Shown here: positions 10,401 to 24,410 of the stretch, piece by piece
Layout of the letters: every line of letters starts with the position of its first letter
Numbering within the stretch: the stretch's first letter is position 1
From: Vandiemenella viatica
Lineage: Eukaryota; Arthropoda; Insecta; Orthoptera; Morabidae
Assembly: GCA_031002005.1 (NCBI GenBank)
Contig: CM061914.1
Span: 18,462,148 to 18,526,147, forward strand
Direction: 5' to 3'
DNA: 64,000 nucleotides
The notes under the pieces: generated by a model
Database searches by the model: none
What the model saw: the letters and a program-made list of their open reading frames with translations, nothing else
What the model was told of the DNA's origin: nothing
Translations under genes and position numbers: made by a program

Positions 10401-12953
10401 AAAGAAACATTAAGAAACAAAACCTACTTACTATTATAGGCTGGTTAAAAACATAGAAGTACCAAGGCAGTAGGGAACACTGGAAATGAGGGGATGTCCC
10501 AGAGAAGTAAAGGAATTGGGTTGCAAAGTTTCGGTCAGACCATTGCTCGAATATGGTGGTATTGTTTGGAACCCACATTTTAGGTATCTAATACAGGAGT
10601 TGCAGGGGATGCAAAGAAGGGCTGCTAGATTTGTCTCTGGAAATTACCAAAAAATATCGATATGATAAAGGAGCTGAAATGAGTTTCACTGGAAGACAGG
10701 AGGAGAGAGAAGAGTGTGATGGGAGTATACAAGGCATATATTGGTTTTGAGGTGTGGAAATATATTGGTGCAAGACTTACAATAAGTGCATGGAAGGACA
10801 ATGATGGCCATGACCACAAGCTGGCACACAATTTCAGGCACATGTGTGAGGGAAGATTTACCAAGCATCACCGAGACAAAAAAGTTGAAATTTGTAGAGG
10901 GAAGAATAGGCGGGTACAGGAAATGGGGAAAATGGGTGCATGGGTAAATTACCAAAATTTGCGTAACCAGAAATTTCTATGATTAGGATACTCAAAATTT
11001 GAGATGAGGAGGAAGAAGTTGCAGATTATATGAAAAAGATAGAATTAATAAGCAACTGGTTTAGTGATATTATAAGGACATGAACATCAGCACACCAAAA
11101 TAAGTAGATATAAAATGGAAATATATTATATTTTGAGGAAAATAACTATTTTTTTAAAAAAGTTAGAAAGAGATGGTACAGTAATATTACTAAAAGTGTA
11201 TTAAAAAATAGGTGAATATGGCATACTACCATACACAGAAATATTATTTAGATTGAGTTGGGAAACTTGTTACATAGCAAAGGACTGGAAAAGTGCCATA
11301 GCAGTCAGTGCCTGTTCATAAAGGAGAGAGTAATAGGACTGAGAATTACAGAACGATCAGTTTAAACTTGGTGATAGGTTTGTTGGAGAGATTGAAAAGC
11401 AAACAAGTCAAAAACATCTGAGGAAATAAATTGGTTTGTAAATCCACACCATTTTTTCAGAGCTCATAAACATTAATTGCTAAGTGAACAAAGAACAAGT
11501 TGGCCATATCAGATTAGTTTTCACTGATCATTTGACATAGTGAGCAACAGATTGATGGCAAACCATTGGGATGAATCAAAAGGAAAATTGTATTGTGGAT
11601 GAATTTCAGATGCAAGAAGCACGCAGATAGTTAAGGAAACAAAGTATGATAAAAGGAGTGCCACAGGATAGTATATTGTAAACAATGCTGCTCATTATTC
11701 TAATGAACGATTATGTTGATAATGATTATATTGGTAGTTTACAGTCAAACATCAAGTTGTTTGTGAAATACATATTATGAACAGTGAAATATACTACTAA
11801 CAGCCACAGATGGTAGGTAAATGTGGATCAAAGATAAATGCCAAATAGAATCAGCTTTTTATGTACATATCTGCAGAAAGAAAAATAAGGTTTTGTGTGC
11901 CTATAAGATGTAGGCATTAAATGTAAATATCTCAGCATATCATTTCATGATAAAACTCAATTGGACTGACATGAGTGGTAGGAAGAGGTTTCAAAGGATT
12001 GCACTTACTAAAAGGATACGGATATCAATCCATAAGCGGGGAAGTAATTGAATGGAATACAATACCTTTAAAATAAATTAAATGCAACAGTAGGTATTTA
12101 AACAAATTGCTATTGGTACTGATGTTCTATAGCATTTAAGTAATAACAGTGAAAATTACTCTAATAAGAAAGTGGTTAAAGTAAAGTTATTAATTTCCTC
12201 TCACATAATTTAATAATTTGTGACTCTACACTGCCCCGAGATAGAGAATGCTATGCTATGTTCACTTTCTCTGTTCGCAACAGTCGCAGTTCACGACTGA
12301 GAATAGCAGAGGTGTCACTATATAGCCCTACATATTCTTGGTTATTGTTAAATCAGAGAGGATGAGCTGTTATAATATTTGGGGATGGATGCCCACTTTT
12401 TATAAATATAACTTTATGAAGAAGAGAGGTCTGTGAAAATTTAACTGTTACTATCAGAATTTCTTTTTAATGCAAGAATGCGCTAATAATTTTTTCTATA
12501 AAATATAAAGAAAACAATAATCAAAATGCCAGCACTATGATAATCATTTACATCTAGTGCATGTGAACAAATGTGAATGGATATAAATTTATGCCATTTA
12601 ATTTCTATAACAAAGCTAAAACTGCAGGGTTCACCTGTTCAGGCACAAGGATGTAGGAAGATTCTCTTTTTTGGGTAAGGGTGTTGGGGATTGGAATAAG
12701 TTACGAGGAGAAATGCTGCATAATTTACCAATAATGTTGAAAGAATTTAAAGCTAAAATTTGCAGAGAACAAATGTAGGTGGGTGCAGAAAATGGGGAAG
12801 ATGAGTGTGTAGGAAAATATATATATATTACAAATAATGCTCTCGGGTGACTAGCCGAGTTATAGAAGTGTTATAATGATCACACAATATTTCGGCGCTC
12901 TGAATCGTCACCCGAGAGCATTATTTGTATTCTCAATGCCGAGAAAGACTTCG

Positions 12954-12990
<37 letters not shown>

Positions 12991-15900
12991 TATCAGGAAA
13001 TAATAGGAGCTAATCAGTGAAAAAATTTTAAAAAAAGGATAGCGAAATGAACCACCACTTACCTTAGATGATGGTATCATGGGGTGAACACACAAATAAA
13101 CACAGGAAAAACAATGAATATTTCAAGACTTAGCTCTTTGTCAACAGGAGAAAATGATGGAGGGAGGGTGGTGTCGGAGACTGTTTCACAGAATGACCGC
13201 TAGTCAGGAACATGGTGGGGGTAAATTCAAACAGAGGACAGGGAGAGGGGGACAGTGAATTGGAGCTAGTACCTGAGGATGTAAAATGTTCAAAAAGTGC
13301 AGAAAAATATATTCAAATGTTGATAACATAAATTTGAGAAAGTAAAAGTAAATAAGTAAACAAAATAAAAATGAAAAAATATAATGATGATAATAATAAT
13401 AAAAGAATCTATGTAGTTAAACATCACCTCTGGTATGTGGTGGTTCAATATACTGTAGACAGTGGGCATGGAGGCAATTGGAGAGTAGAGGGAAGGAAAA
13501 TTACTAACTGGGTATTTTCTGAAATTAAGACCAGCAGGTTGCCTTGTGCCTAGTTTGTATTGGTAGGCAAGTTCCCACCTTCTGAGTTCAGAGGAGCTGC
13601 TGTTATTAGGGAGGACTCTGATAGCACGGACCGTGAAACAAGAACTGAAATTGGGAGATGGCATGGATAACTACTGGATGTTTCAGATTCTAAGTGAAAA
13701 CTCTGACGGTGGCCATTCATTCTAATGACTAACGGATTGGTAGTCAAAACTATGAAGGAAGCCAGGCTGTGTTTGCAGGGTAGCTGGTATATTAGGTGGG
13801 AGGTTTCACAGGTGGTGTGTCCTATGATAGGAAAGTTCTCGCCAGTGATCGGGTTCGTGAAAGTGGTGGAGGTATGGTGAATATCACACATCTTACAGCG
13901 GGGTCTATTACATGGGAAGGATCCTTGGGGCTGTCAGATGGGACAAGGAAGACTGTGTTTGCGGACTGAGGTTGGGAGGCCTGCTGAAACAAGTTCTGGG
14001 AGAGCCAGGGAGGATTTTTGGAACAATGGATCTCATTTCTGGGCAGGTTAGTAGGAAATCACAACCCTGACGAAGGATTTTATTGATGGATTCAAGGCCA
14101 GGGAACTATTGTATAACTAGAACTGGACTATGGTTGGTTTCAGTGGGTTTGGAGCAGTCAATAGGTAGAGCAGAGGTTGCAATGTGGTTCGTGAAAGTTG
14201 CTTGTGAACCAAAGCTGGGGGATAATTGCGGGATACCAATGCTTGTGAGATGTTTGAATATTTCATAAGGGATTTCTGATTGGAACATATACGACTGCCT
14301 CGAATGCCAAGACTGTAGGGGAGGGAACGTTTGGTATGAAACGGATGGCAGCTGTCAAAATGGAGGTACTGCTGTGAGTTGGTGGGTTTAGTGTGGACTG
14401 AGGTGCTGAGGTGGCCACTGGAAAGGGACAGTTTCAATGATCTCTGGGTTGTTCTGGCTGTACAATACAAATAAATTAAAAAAAATCACATGCAATTGGT
14501 TCAGATATGCTGGTAAACTTGACAATTAAGAAAACTTATTAATTTTATGTCTGATATTTCAGTATGGGAGAAGGTGAACTGTTGGAAGAAATTTAAAAAT
14601 AAGTTTCTAGAGTATATGCAAGTTTACATTTAAAGTTTATATTTAAAGTGTAACAATTTACAGTCCTATAAAGTGATCTACAGACTGATTAGTACTATCA
14701 CAAAATTAAGCACCATTATCTTTCCATGATTATTATTTTCTGTCAAGTTCATACCAAAATGCCTACCTTTCCAGAAATATCTTTTCCAACATTTATATTA
14801 GTCTTAAAGTCAATGCCCTCCTGAGCCATTAGACTGACTCGCCGTTGTACCACCTCTTTTGATAATTTCATAGTTGGAATGCCATATTGTAGGAGACCAC
14901 CAATTCTATCATTCCGCTCAAATACTGTCACCAGATGGCCAGCCTGTAATGAAAAAATAAGAAAAGATATGAAAAGATTCTAGAAATTACATTAAAAATT
15001 AGAAATTGATTGTCTATATACTGATACCAGTAAATATTTTAAAAAAATACAATGCTGTGCAATTATCAATGCTAGTTAATTCTTAAAGTAAATTTGCATT
15101 TCACCTCCTTTACATGAAAATAATTTTAACAAGTGGGCTAGTTGGGAACAGAAACCAGCACTTTTAAGATGGATAAATATTCACAAGAGACAGAAGAAAA
15201 ATAGGCTGAGCCACATAGCCAGAAGAACCATGGCTGCGCTGACCACAGTTGCCTGCATTTATCCAGACACGTTTCTATTTCCACGATGAAGGGGCATAGG
15301 CAGAAATAACGTGCTTATGGAGTGGTTTTTGTTATTGCTGTCACCCTCCTTTCAACTTTGGTAAGTGGCGAGTGCTTTTATCTCTCCTTTTTTTATATTA
15401 ACAATGTCTCACGGCAATTTTTTCCTACTCCACTGCTGCAAAAATTAGAATTTGGTGTACAAACAACCTGCTGACTTTCTGCTGCAGTCAGATTTTACCA
15501 ACAACCAAGAACTTAACTGTCGGTGTATTGATGAAAATTCCAAAAATTAAACTGTGCTTTTTATATACAATATTAAAGAGAATTTTGAAGATTATTCTAA
15601 AGATGGGAACTGGGGGGGAGGGGGGGTGAATTTGTGAGAGAGGGTAGTTAAAGCTTAAGGAAAAATGAATATTTGGAGGAGCATACTATTCAGAAGCCAT
15701 GAGGTCAATCTCACAAAAACAATTCTTGTGAAAATAGGGACAGGACTCATGGTTGTTTAGTGAAAAGAAGTTATGAGACCATTTTTTGTGCCAAGTCTAC
15801 AAACTAAAGTGCGAATTCACTTTCTGAAACAGAACAGTTTCTCTAAGTGTTATGAATCATTGATGTAAAAAAAAAATGAGTATCATAATTTTTATTGAAA

Positions 15901-18900
15901 TGAAAGGCATTACTTGAAAAACTATTAAAAAGGTAGGAGGGAAAGCTTGGCTTTCTGGTATTTGTAGATGGATAAAGCAGCACAATTAAGATATTTGTCT
16001 ATGCAGACGTTTTACTATTTGATTTACTAAAACATCGCATGAATAATGCCCAAGTCATTTTTTTAAGCATTCCTTAACTCGGATAATCATCATTTCATAA
16101 TACACACCGTAGAGAGGATCAGAATAGTGTCATATATTTTTTTAGTAAATAACCATGAGACTTAGTCCCATTTTTACAAGAATTGTTTTTGTGACATTTC
16201 ACTTCTTATTGTAAGTTGGTCAAATATTTCTCATTGCTCAAATGTAACAATTTGTAAATATGTGGGAAAGGACTACTCTCAATTCAAGCCTTATCAATAG
16301 TCATTCACTGTTTTTGTTTTCGAAAGCTATGTCCAATTACACTTTTTGCTGGCATGCTAGGGTTAATACTAAAGAGGATTTTCTGTTAGGGTTAACTTCC
16401 TTACCAATCTTGCAAGGCAGCAAGTTGTGCCTATATTAGTGCCTTGGGTACTATGTTGCCTCTTCCGCCAGCTCCACCTTATGTATCTACAAGAGAAAGG
16501 TGCATCATGGTCTAGAGTCCAAGAAGAGGAAACCTACTTGGACAAAGGTGGCGAGTGCTTTTACACCACTCCTCGGAAACTGGAGACAGGTCAAGATGAT
16601 AATGATGAATAGTCATGGGTCTGATACCAACATTTCATGTGCTCTTTGCATATAGAAGATAAAGGTTTGCACTCAGATAAGAAAAATTTACAAAAAACGT
16701 TGAAAGAATTTAAAGTTAAAATTTGTAGAGGACAAATGTAAATAGGTCTAGGAAAGGGGGGAAGATGGGTGTTTAGGAAATTGCCACCAGAGCATGTGCT
16801 CCATTCTAATTTAATTAAATTAAAGTCTAAAAGTAATATAATTTCCATACATGTGAGGATTAGGTTTTCTTATCTTATCTTCCATGCATGTACCCCTCAT
16901 CTACCCACTAATGTGAAATTGCCTTCTACCCTATTAAATTTATATGTCTCAGACTTACATTTTAGATGGAGCTTACTAATTTTAACTAACTTGTTAAATT
17001 GTTCTTCCTTCCTTTCTTTGCTTTGAAAGTTAGTGAAATTCTCTCCCCCCTCCCCCTCCCTGCCCACATTTACTGTGTAACACCAACATGAGGACACCAT
17101 TATACTTTTTGTGGTCCGAGAGACAGGTAATTTGGTACACATTAGAGTTGTGCAAACGCTGTCAAGGCTCGCTCTGTCACTGCCAGCGCGAGCTCTGCCG
17201 GCCAAATACAGTGCAGAGGACAGAGCCTGGACGTAAGCTCGAGCCTGACAGTAGGTTCGGTCAGTTATTAGTGTGCTGCTTGGTGATCAATTGGAACAGC
17301 CACGAACTGCACTGCAGTCTTAAAATCTCTAAATCAAAGTATGAAGTAACTGAAAAATTACAGTGGAGAATATATGCCTTGCTATTTTCCACGTGCTGCT
17401 GCATCATTCAATAAGACTCTATACGATTTGCTTTCGAAAAATTCGGATACTTGAAGACCGGGAACAACTCTAAGTTATTGAAAAAATAAATATCGGCAGA
17501 TTGCACATTTCTATGGTGATGTTCCGGAATTTTGTAAAAGTGGAACAATTTTTCTCCTTAACATACGAATGATCTTTTGGTTATTTAAAATCACTATTAG
17601 AGTTATATCAGTTATACCATTAAAGTGAGTTAAATTTGTGCACTAATAGGTACAAATCCTTGTCATATAATCTTAATTTTGCCAATAGATGATCAAAATT
17701 AGTTAAAAGAGCTGTGAGCTCATAAGAATTTGACAGTAAAGCATATTTAAAGCAATTATCTCATTGTTTTCAGGTAAATAGTAGTATTAAATAGTAATTT
17801 TGATCACAAACCGTGAACATTGGATACAGGAAAAGTTTACTTATTTTATAACAGATCTCATTCCCTCGAGATACAGAAATGCAGTAGGTGATCACGATTC
17901 AAATGAGATGCAACACTTTAGTTTTATAAAATACTAATAAACAGATATTTGAAATTTAAGCTGAATCAAACACAAGGTCAGAAAAACCTCCAAAATAGTT
18001 TTTAATTCCGTAACTCCAAATCTTTAAGTTACAAGAAAGTTTCTTAGCTTAAATGATGCAGAAAAATTCCTAACAAGACTGACTTCTACAAATGAAGTAC
18101 TCAGCTTATTTAAAGAGAGGCAGTTTCGCAGTTTATATATACTAGCTACAAACCTTGTTGAGCTGGTGAGCAGCGGCCAAACCAGCAGGACCTGACCCAA
18201 CAACCGCAACCTTCTTTCCCGTACGAACGGTAGGCGGGTCGGCTCGAATCCATCCCTGTTCGAATGCGTGGTCTATGATCGCACACTCTATATTCTTTAT
18301 TGTGACTGGAGGCTCGCTTATTCCCAACACACATGCACCCTCACAAGGTGCTGGACACACTCTGCCAGTAAATTCTGAAACATGAATGCTTTAGACAATC
18401 GGAAGAAAGTTTAATGCTAGGCAAAAATACTCGTCATAACAGCAGCAGTATCTTCAAGTGTTGAATGAATTTAGAATAATATTTCAGGGGAAATTTTTTT
18501 TTTCTGTTCACAGGTCCTCTTATGTGAAATTGGTATCACTATATGGTTATGCCAACACATTTCTAACAATTCTAAACGAGGAGTAAGACTAACAGCACTA
18601 CCTAATCACAAAACATGTCTCGCATTACGTTGAACGAGTGTAGAGAAAACATAATTTTCTTTATCTGCAAATGAATATCATTAACTGTTAACTGAATTAA
18701 TAATATATAATTTCAGGAAGATAAAAACTGCAAAACACTAAAAAATGCATACTGAATTACAATGGGCACATATATACCTGGGAAGTTGTTTGTCTGAAGT
18801 AGTTGGTTGATTGCTTCCTTCCAATTTGAGTGGAACACAAGATCATTCCACTTGGGGATTATATTCCCTAAGGGGCAGCCATGTGAGCTCTGGCAGAATG

Positions 18901-21900
18901 GAACACCACAATCCATGCAGCGTGCCGCTTGCACGCGTAATCCTTTGCGTACGTGCCCAAAGTTGTAGATTTCATCCCAATCCTTGAGCCGTTTCTCTGC
19001 TGGGCGGTACATTGCAGTTTCTCGTTTGTACTTCACAAAGCCTCTGGAACCAATTAGAACATTATATGTAAGCTATGTCAAAGAGATGCAGATTGAAAGA
19101 CTTTTTCAAAAAATGAAATAAGAGATTCTTTTTTCAAACTAGTTTTGTATGTGCACGTACAATTTTTTTGATTTAATATTGAATCTTTACCATCATAATT
19201 CAGAGGTTTTTTTTGTTTTTTGCCTTCATTATTATATTTCCACATTAAATCTGGAAACTTTTATATAGTCCTAGATATTATAGATATAAATATTGTTATT
19301 TTGTCCCCACTATTGTTGCCATTGAGAGACTGGCTGACTCAACTGCAGAGCGAGAAGAGAAAGAATGTTCTTCCAAATATAACCCAAGAATTTGGATTCA
19401 GTCTCCACTCTGCTTCAAAAATGATAGAAGAAAATAGACATATTTCACTACATCTTTCATATTGTGAATTAAGTTTCAGAAGTTACATGCGTACCGTGCA
19501 ACTTTTGATTTAAAATATCTGGTTTTAATCATTTCTAAAGTAAAGTAGATCTTTGTGTGTATGAAAAAAGCTATTTTTGCAATGCCTGTCCATGAAAATG
19601 GTATTATTAGCATTAAATGATCAATAACTACAAGCCAAACACATTTTTATTTACCTTTATTAGCTTTAGATACCTGAAGTTCCATGACAAAGATGCAGAG
19701 TCATTCATTTGTGAAGTTATAATCTCAAAACAGGGTGCATTGTAAGGACCCAGGCCGATACTGGGGTTGAGTATAGCCTAAGTGCCTTAACTTACACTCT
19801 TGATGTGGACTCAAAGTTCTCAGTAAAACTTGCTAAATAACTTTGAATTGACCATGTAGCCTTGATAGTTCAACTCGAATGCTTCAGGTCGCCACAATAT
19901 TTGTTGACCGACAAATATTGAAAAGGGTTACTATTTAGCTACTAAATGACAACAGTTCAATTTTCAAAACTCTTCCAATTTATTCAAATAAAACCAAAAG
20001 TTCAAAAAGCATTCTAAAAGTTGATTTGGCTCCTCGAACACATACGTTTCCAAAAGTTACAGATTGTGGAGAGAAATCTAACTGACCGAAACCCCTTTTA
20101 TCAATATTACAAGTTCTTAACAGTCATTGAAGTTACGATATAACACGACACGATCCACCATGGTTGAACTAGCCAGCATGGCGAGTTAAGACCAACCGAG
20201 ACGAAAGACAGACCGAAACAGACTACCGACAGGAACAGACCACAGGCAGGAACAGACAGACCATAATGGCGGCGGGGTCTTTTTTTATAGAAACGGCTAG
20301 AACCAGTGACGTCAGCAACTGTATCACATCTTTTTGCTTCCGCGTAGCTCAAAGTATGTGTAATTTATTTGACGATACCGACTATTAAAAATGTTCAAAC
20401 TTTAACAGTATCTGGACTTATCTACTAGAAGTCCGACGGCAGTCTCTTGAGGAATTTAGAGTAATTAATTTTAAAGTGTTAGCTGTTTAAGACTCCGCGT
20501 AGTGATACATTCAAATTTGGGTAAAATCCCCAAGTGTTCTAGAACTTTTTACGCGCGTGCACAACAATCCGCGACAATCTATTTTACAAAAACTTAATTA
20601 CCGGACAAATGCTTAAACTTTTTATGAAAACCCATATATGTATGAAATCGTCTTAATTAGGGCTATCTGCTGATGTAAAATTTAAATTGATATCTCTTTT
20701 AATAAAAAAGCTTATTTTTTTCTCTTAATTAAAATCACTAATTAATCTTTACCAAATTACTTAATTTTATTACCAAAATATCAGGGATAGTGCTGACTAC
20801 AGCTGGTGATAAAAGTTCGGTTGTAGCTTTACTGGATTTAAAGATATTACAAATCTTAGGATTCTTACTTTTCTGATCGTGCGTTTCAAAACATTAACAA
20901 ACGGGAAATCTCTTAAACCAAATGTTTCCCGATATGATAATTACACTTTAAAATGATTATTATAACGAATTGTTACTGTGGGGAAGATTACAGGGAAATT
21001 CCTTTTAGTTGAAAACTTCTCGAAATTTCCTAAGTCCTGCCTAAGCAAAACTAGAATTTGCCAGAATTCTAAGGTGCTTACAGCATGATAAAAAGTAAGT
21101 GAATGTTAGCTGAAGGGACAAAGGTGAATGTCGGTGACAAAAAAAAATTCCACAAACACAAAAAATAGAATATTTCAGGCTATTTGCTTACTCGTGAAAA
21201 CAGAAACGTGTGACTCTTGAATCCTCAGTTGTGTTGACCACACACAGGTTGTGTGAACTCAGTACCGTGTTTCCATTTTCATGATTAAGGAAATAGTTCT
21301 AAATTTTATTATTATTATTATTATTTTTTTTTTTTTTTTTTTTGGAGAATTCTGGTTACTGCTGCCCTCCTACCTTCAGCTCTGGTGAGTAAGGGCCATA
21401 TTTTGCCTTTCTTTTCCATGTTATCATCGGCTCATTTTTGTTGAATCAAATTAAAATTATGATAGTATTACCATATATCTTTTATTACCAATAAGTAACA
21501 TATCTCAACTTAACAAAAAGAAAAAAAAAATATTTTCAGAGAAATACTTAATGCTAAAAATTTATACAAAAAGGAAGCAATTTATCTTAGCTTCATTGTT
21601 TACATACAAGTGCTATGACTAATCAGCGAATATTTTTTAATGTATAGAACATTCCACATACATATAATAGTGTTTGCCTGCCAAACTCTTATTACACTTT
21701 CAGAGTAAAGGTGCTGATTAAACTCACCTTGTTTTGTCTAAGATCATATCTAGCCGCTTCTTCTCCAGAGCTCCATCCAGGATGGCTTCTTCTATGTCTC
21801 GGACCTTGCTTTTCTCTACTGCATTTGCTGTTGGGTGCTCTGTCACACCATTGACCAGTGGCATGGAAGCCTTCTCTTCAGCCAGTTGCCGCAGTGCTCG

Positions 21901-24355
21901 TTGGTATTCATAGGGGAACACCTGCAACATTTTACCCTCAGTACTCAAGTGTTTCAATGTAAAATAGAAGAAAGAAACCACCTCTTGCCCCATAAGTAAG
22001 CAGAATGACATTGAATATTTAGAAAGGAATATATGCTATGCCTTAAAATTTTAATGTTTCCCAACATGGTTTTTATTTATGCCAACATCATGACTGTCGC
22101 TGTTGCATATGCCGCCTCTATTCTCCTGAAGAAATGATCCCTCCAGCAAAAAGTAATAACCATTCATTCTGTATACAAGTTTTTAAAAATAATGGCATTA
22201 CTCATTGTAAATCCAGACATTACATCTTAAGATTGTAGCAGTTAAACTAGAAGGTAATTGGCCAAGATTTTTGTGTTTATTATGTTAGAGTTGGGCATTA
22301 TCCCACCATTTAGTCGTATTAGTGTAGTTAAATTAAATTCTTTATACACAATAATACTAATGGATTCTGGCACAGTGTGATTTCAACAAATCTTTTGAAC
22401 ATTACAGACAATATTCAAGCAATTTTAAACATTAACCTTTAAAATTATTTTTAACATCTCATTAATTAAGTTGCAACAACTGCCCTCTCCAGATTCAAAT
22501 TAGACTATAAATCAATTACCTATTAGAACAAACGATCACGGACAAATGGCTTAGCCAAAATCCATCCCACTCGTGAACATGTCACACAAAACCACGAAAC
22601 CCTCAAATTTATACTGTATCAATTGTCTCTGCTAACAAAAGTTTCTCTTAACTTTCCTGATAGGAGATTACAAACTGGTATGTGCCAAGTATCCAGTACC
22701 TACACGATGTGAATCTGCATTAATTCTATTTCCCTTTATTCCTTCTCTTAACAATCAACCTTTCAGCTAGCCTTCACTTGCTCTGACCCAAAAAAATTAC
22801 TTATCAACCTTATTTATTTTTTTAATATAAATTTTCTTGCTTCCGACTATACACCTCATCAATTTCATTAAAGGTGAAAAAAGACTGAGCAAGAAATGGG
22901 AAGGAGTTTGGCCATGGCCTTTTGAAGTAACAATCCCGGTATTCACCTGGTGTAATTTGGAGAAACCATGGAAAACCCAAATCTGGATGGTGGATGGATG
23001 GACAGATGGGGATTCAAACAGACATCCTCTCAAATGTGAGGCTGCCTACCACCACGCTCAATTATTATGTTTACTACTTCCAGTTCATTACTGTTCCAAA
23101 TTTAAATCCCCACCACCAACTCCCTGTTTTGCCCTATTCCAGTATGCACAAGTTTGCCATAATCACAACTTTATGTAGCAGCCTGCCTCTGTAGGTCATG
23201 CAGCACATCCTCCTCCACCCTTGATGGTTCCCCATAGAATCCTCACCATCTTGGTCTACTATTCCATCTTGGTTTGTATTCATTATTCTAATAAATGATT
23301 GTATTGATGGTTTACAATCAGAGGATAGGTTGTTTGCAGTAGAGATAATGTTATAAGCAAGGATCGAAACAGTATAAGACTGAACAGCTTTCGAGTGATC
23401 TGGACAGTACAGCTGTGTAGATCAACATTGGATGAAGATAAATGCAAAGAAAGATCAGCTTAGTAAGTAGACAGATAAAAAAGTAAAGGTCAATTATGAT
23501 TCTATGGTGTAGAAAGAATTGCTTCCTGAAGACTTGAAATGTAAATTCCCTAGCATAACATTTGATGAGCTCAACTGGGTGGGACATATTGGAGAGGTGG
23601 TAGGAAAAGGTTTCAAAATCCCTCAATTACTGGAGAGAGTGGTGAGGGATGTACCAGATTAGTAAGGGAACTTGGTTAAAAAAAATATGGTCAGACTATT
23701 GCTTGCATGTTTTGGTGTAGTGTGGGATCCATATTTTAGGTACCAAATGCAGGAGTTGGGAGGGGTGCAGAGAAGGGCTACTAGATTTGTCTCTGGAAAT
23801 CACCACAGAACAATCAGTAAATGATATGATAAAGGAGCTAGAAGGGAATTCATTGGAAGGTAGGAAGAGGGTGATGAGAGTCATGGGAGTGTAGAAACCA
23901 CATAATGATGAGGTGCGGAAAAATAGTGGTGGAAGAATTATGAGTGGGGCATGAAAGGGAAAGATGACCATAACCACAAGCTGGCACTCGATCTCAGGCA
24001 AGAGGGTGTGGGAAGATTTTATTTCATAGATAAGGGGGTCAGGGATTGGAATAAATTACTAAGAAATGATGAAATTAAACAAAAGGAAACAGCTTTAGGC
24101 AATATAAATAACAAGGAAAGGGAAAATGACTCATCACTCACCAAAGCTGAAGGCAGCAACGGGTGAAGAACATATATGATGAACACAAGAATACACAATG
24201 CTTCAATTTTACATCTCCTTCATGCATTAGATGATGAGTCATGTGGTTTGCGAGGTTTGCAGATGCCAAAGATCAACACGTGACTCATCTCCTACAGCAT
24301 GAATAAGATGTAAAATCGAAACATTGTGTATTCTTGTGTTCATCATATATGTTAT

Positions 24356-24410
<55 letters not shown>

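Noticed and set aside
20107..20352. 81-residue minus-strand frame
   Set aside because: It lies inside the solo LTR and has no recognisable domain; the other LTR copy does not preserve it.
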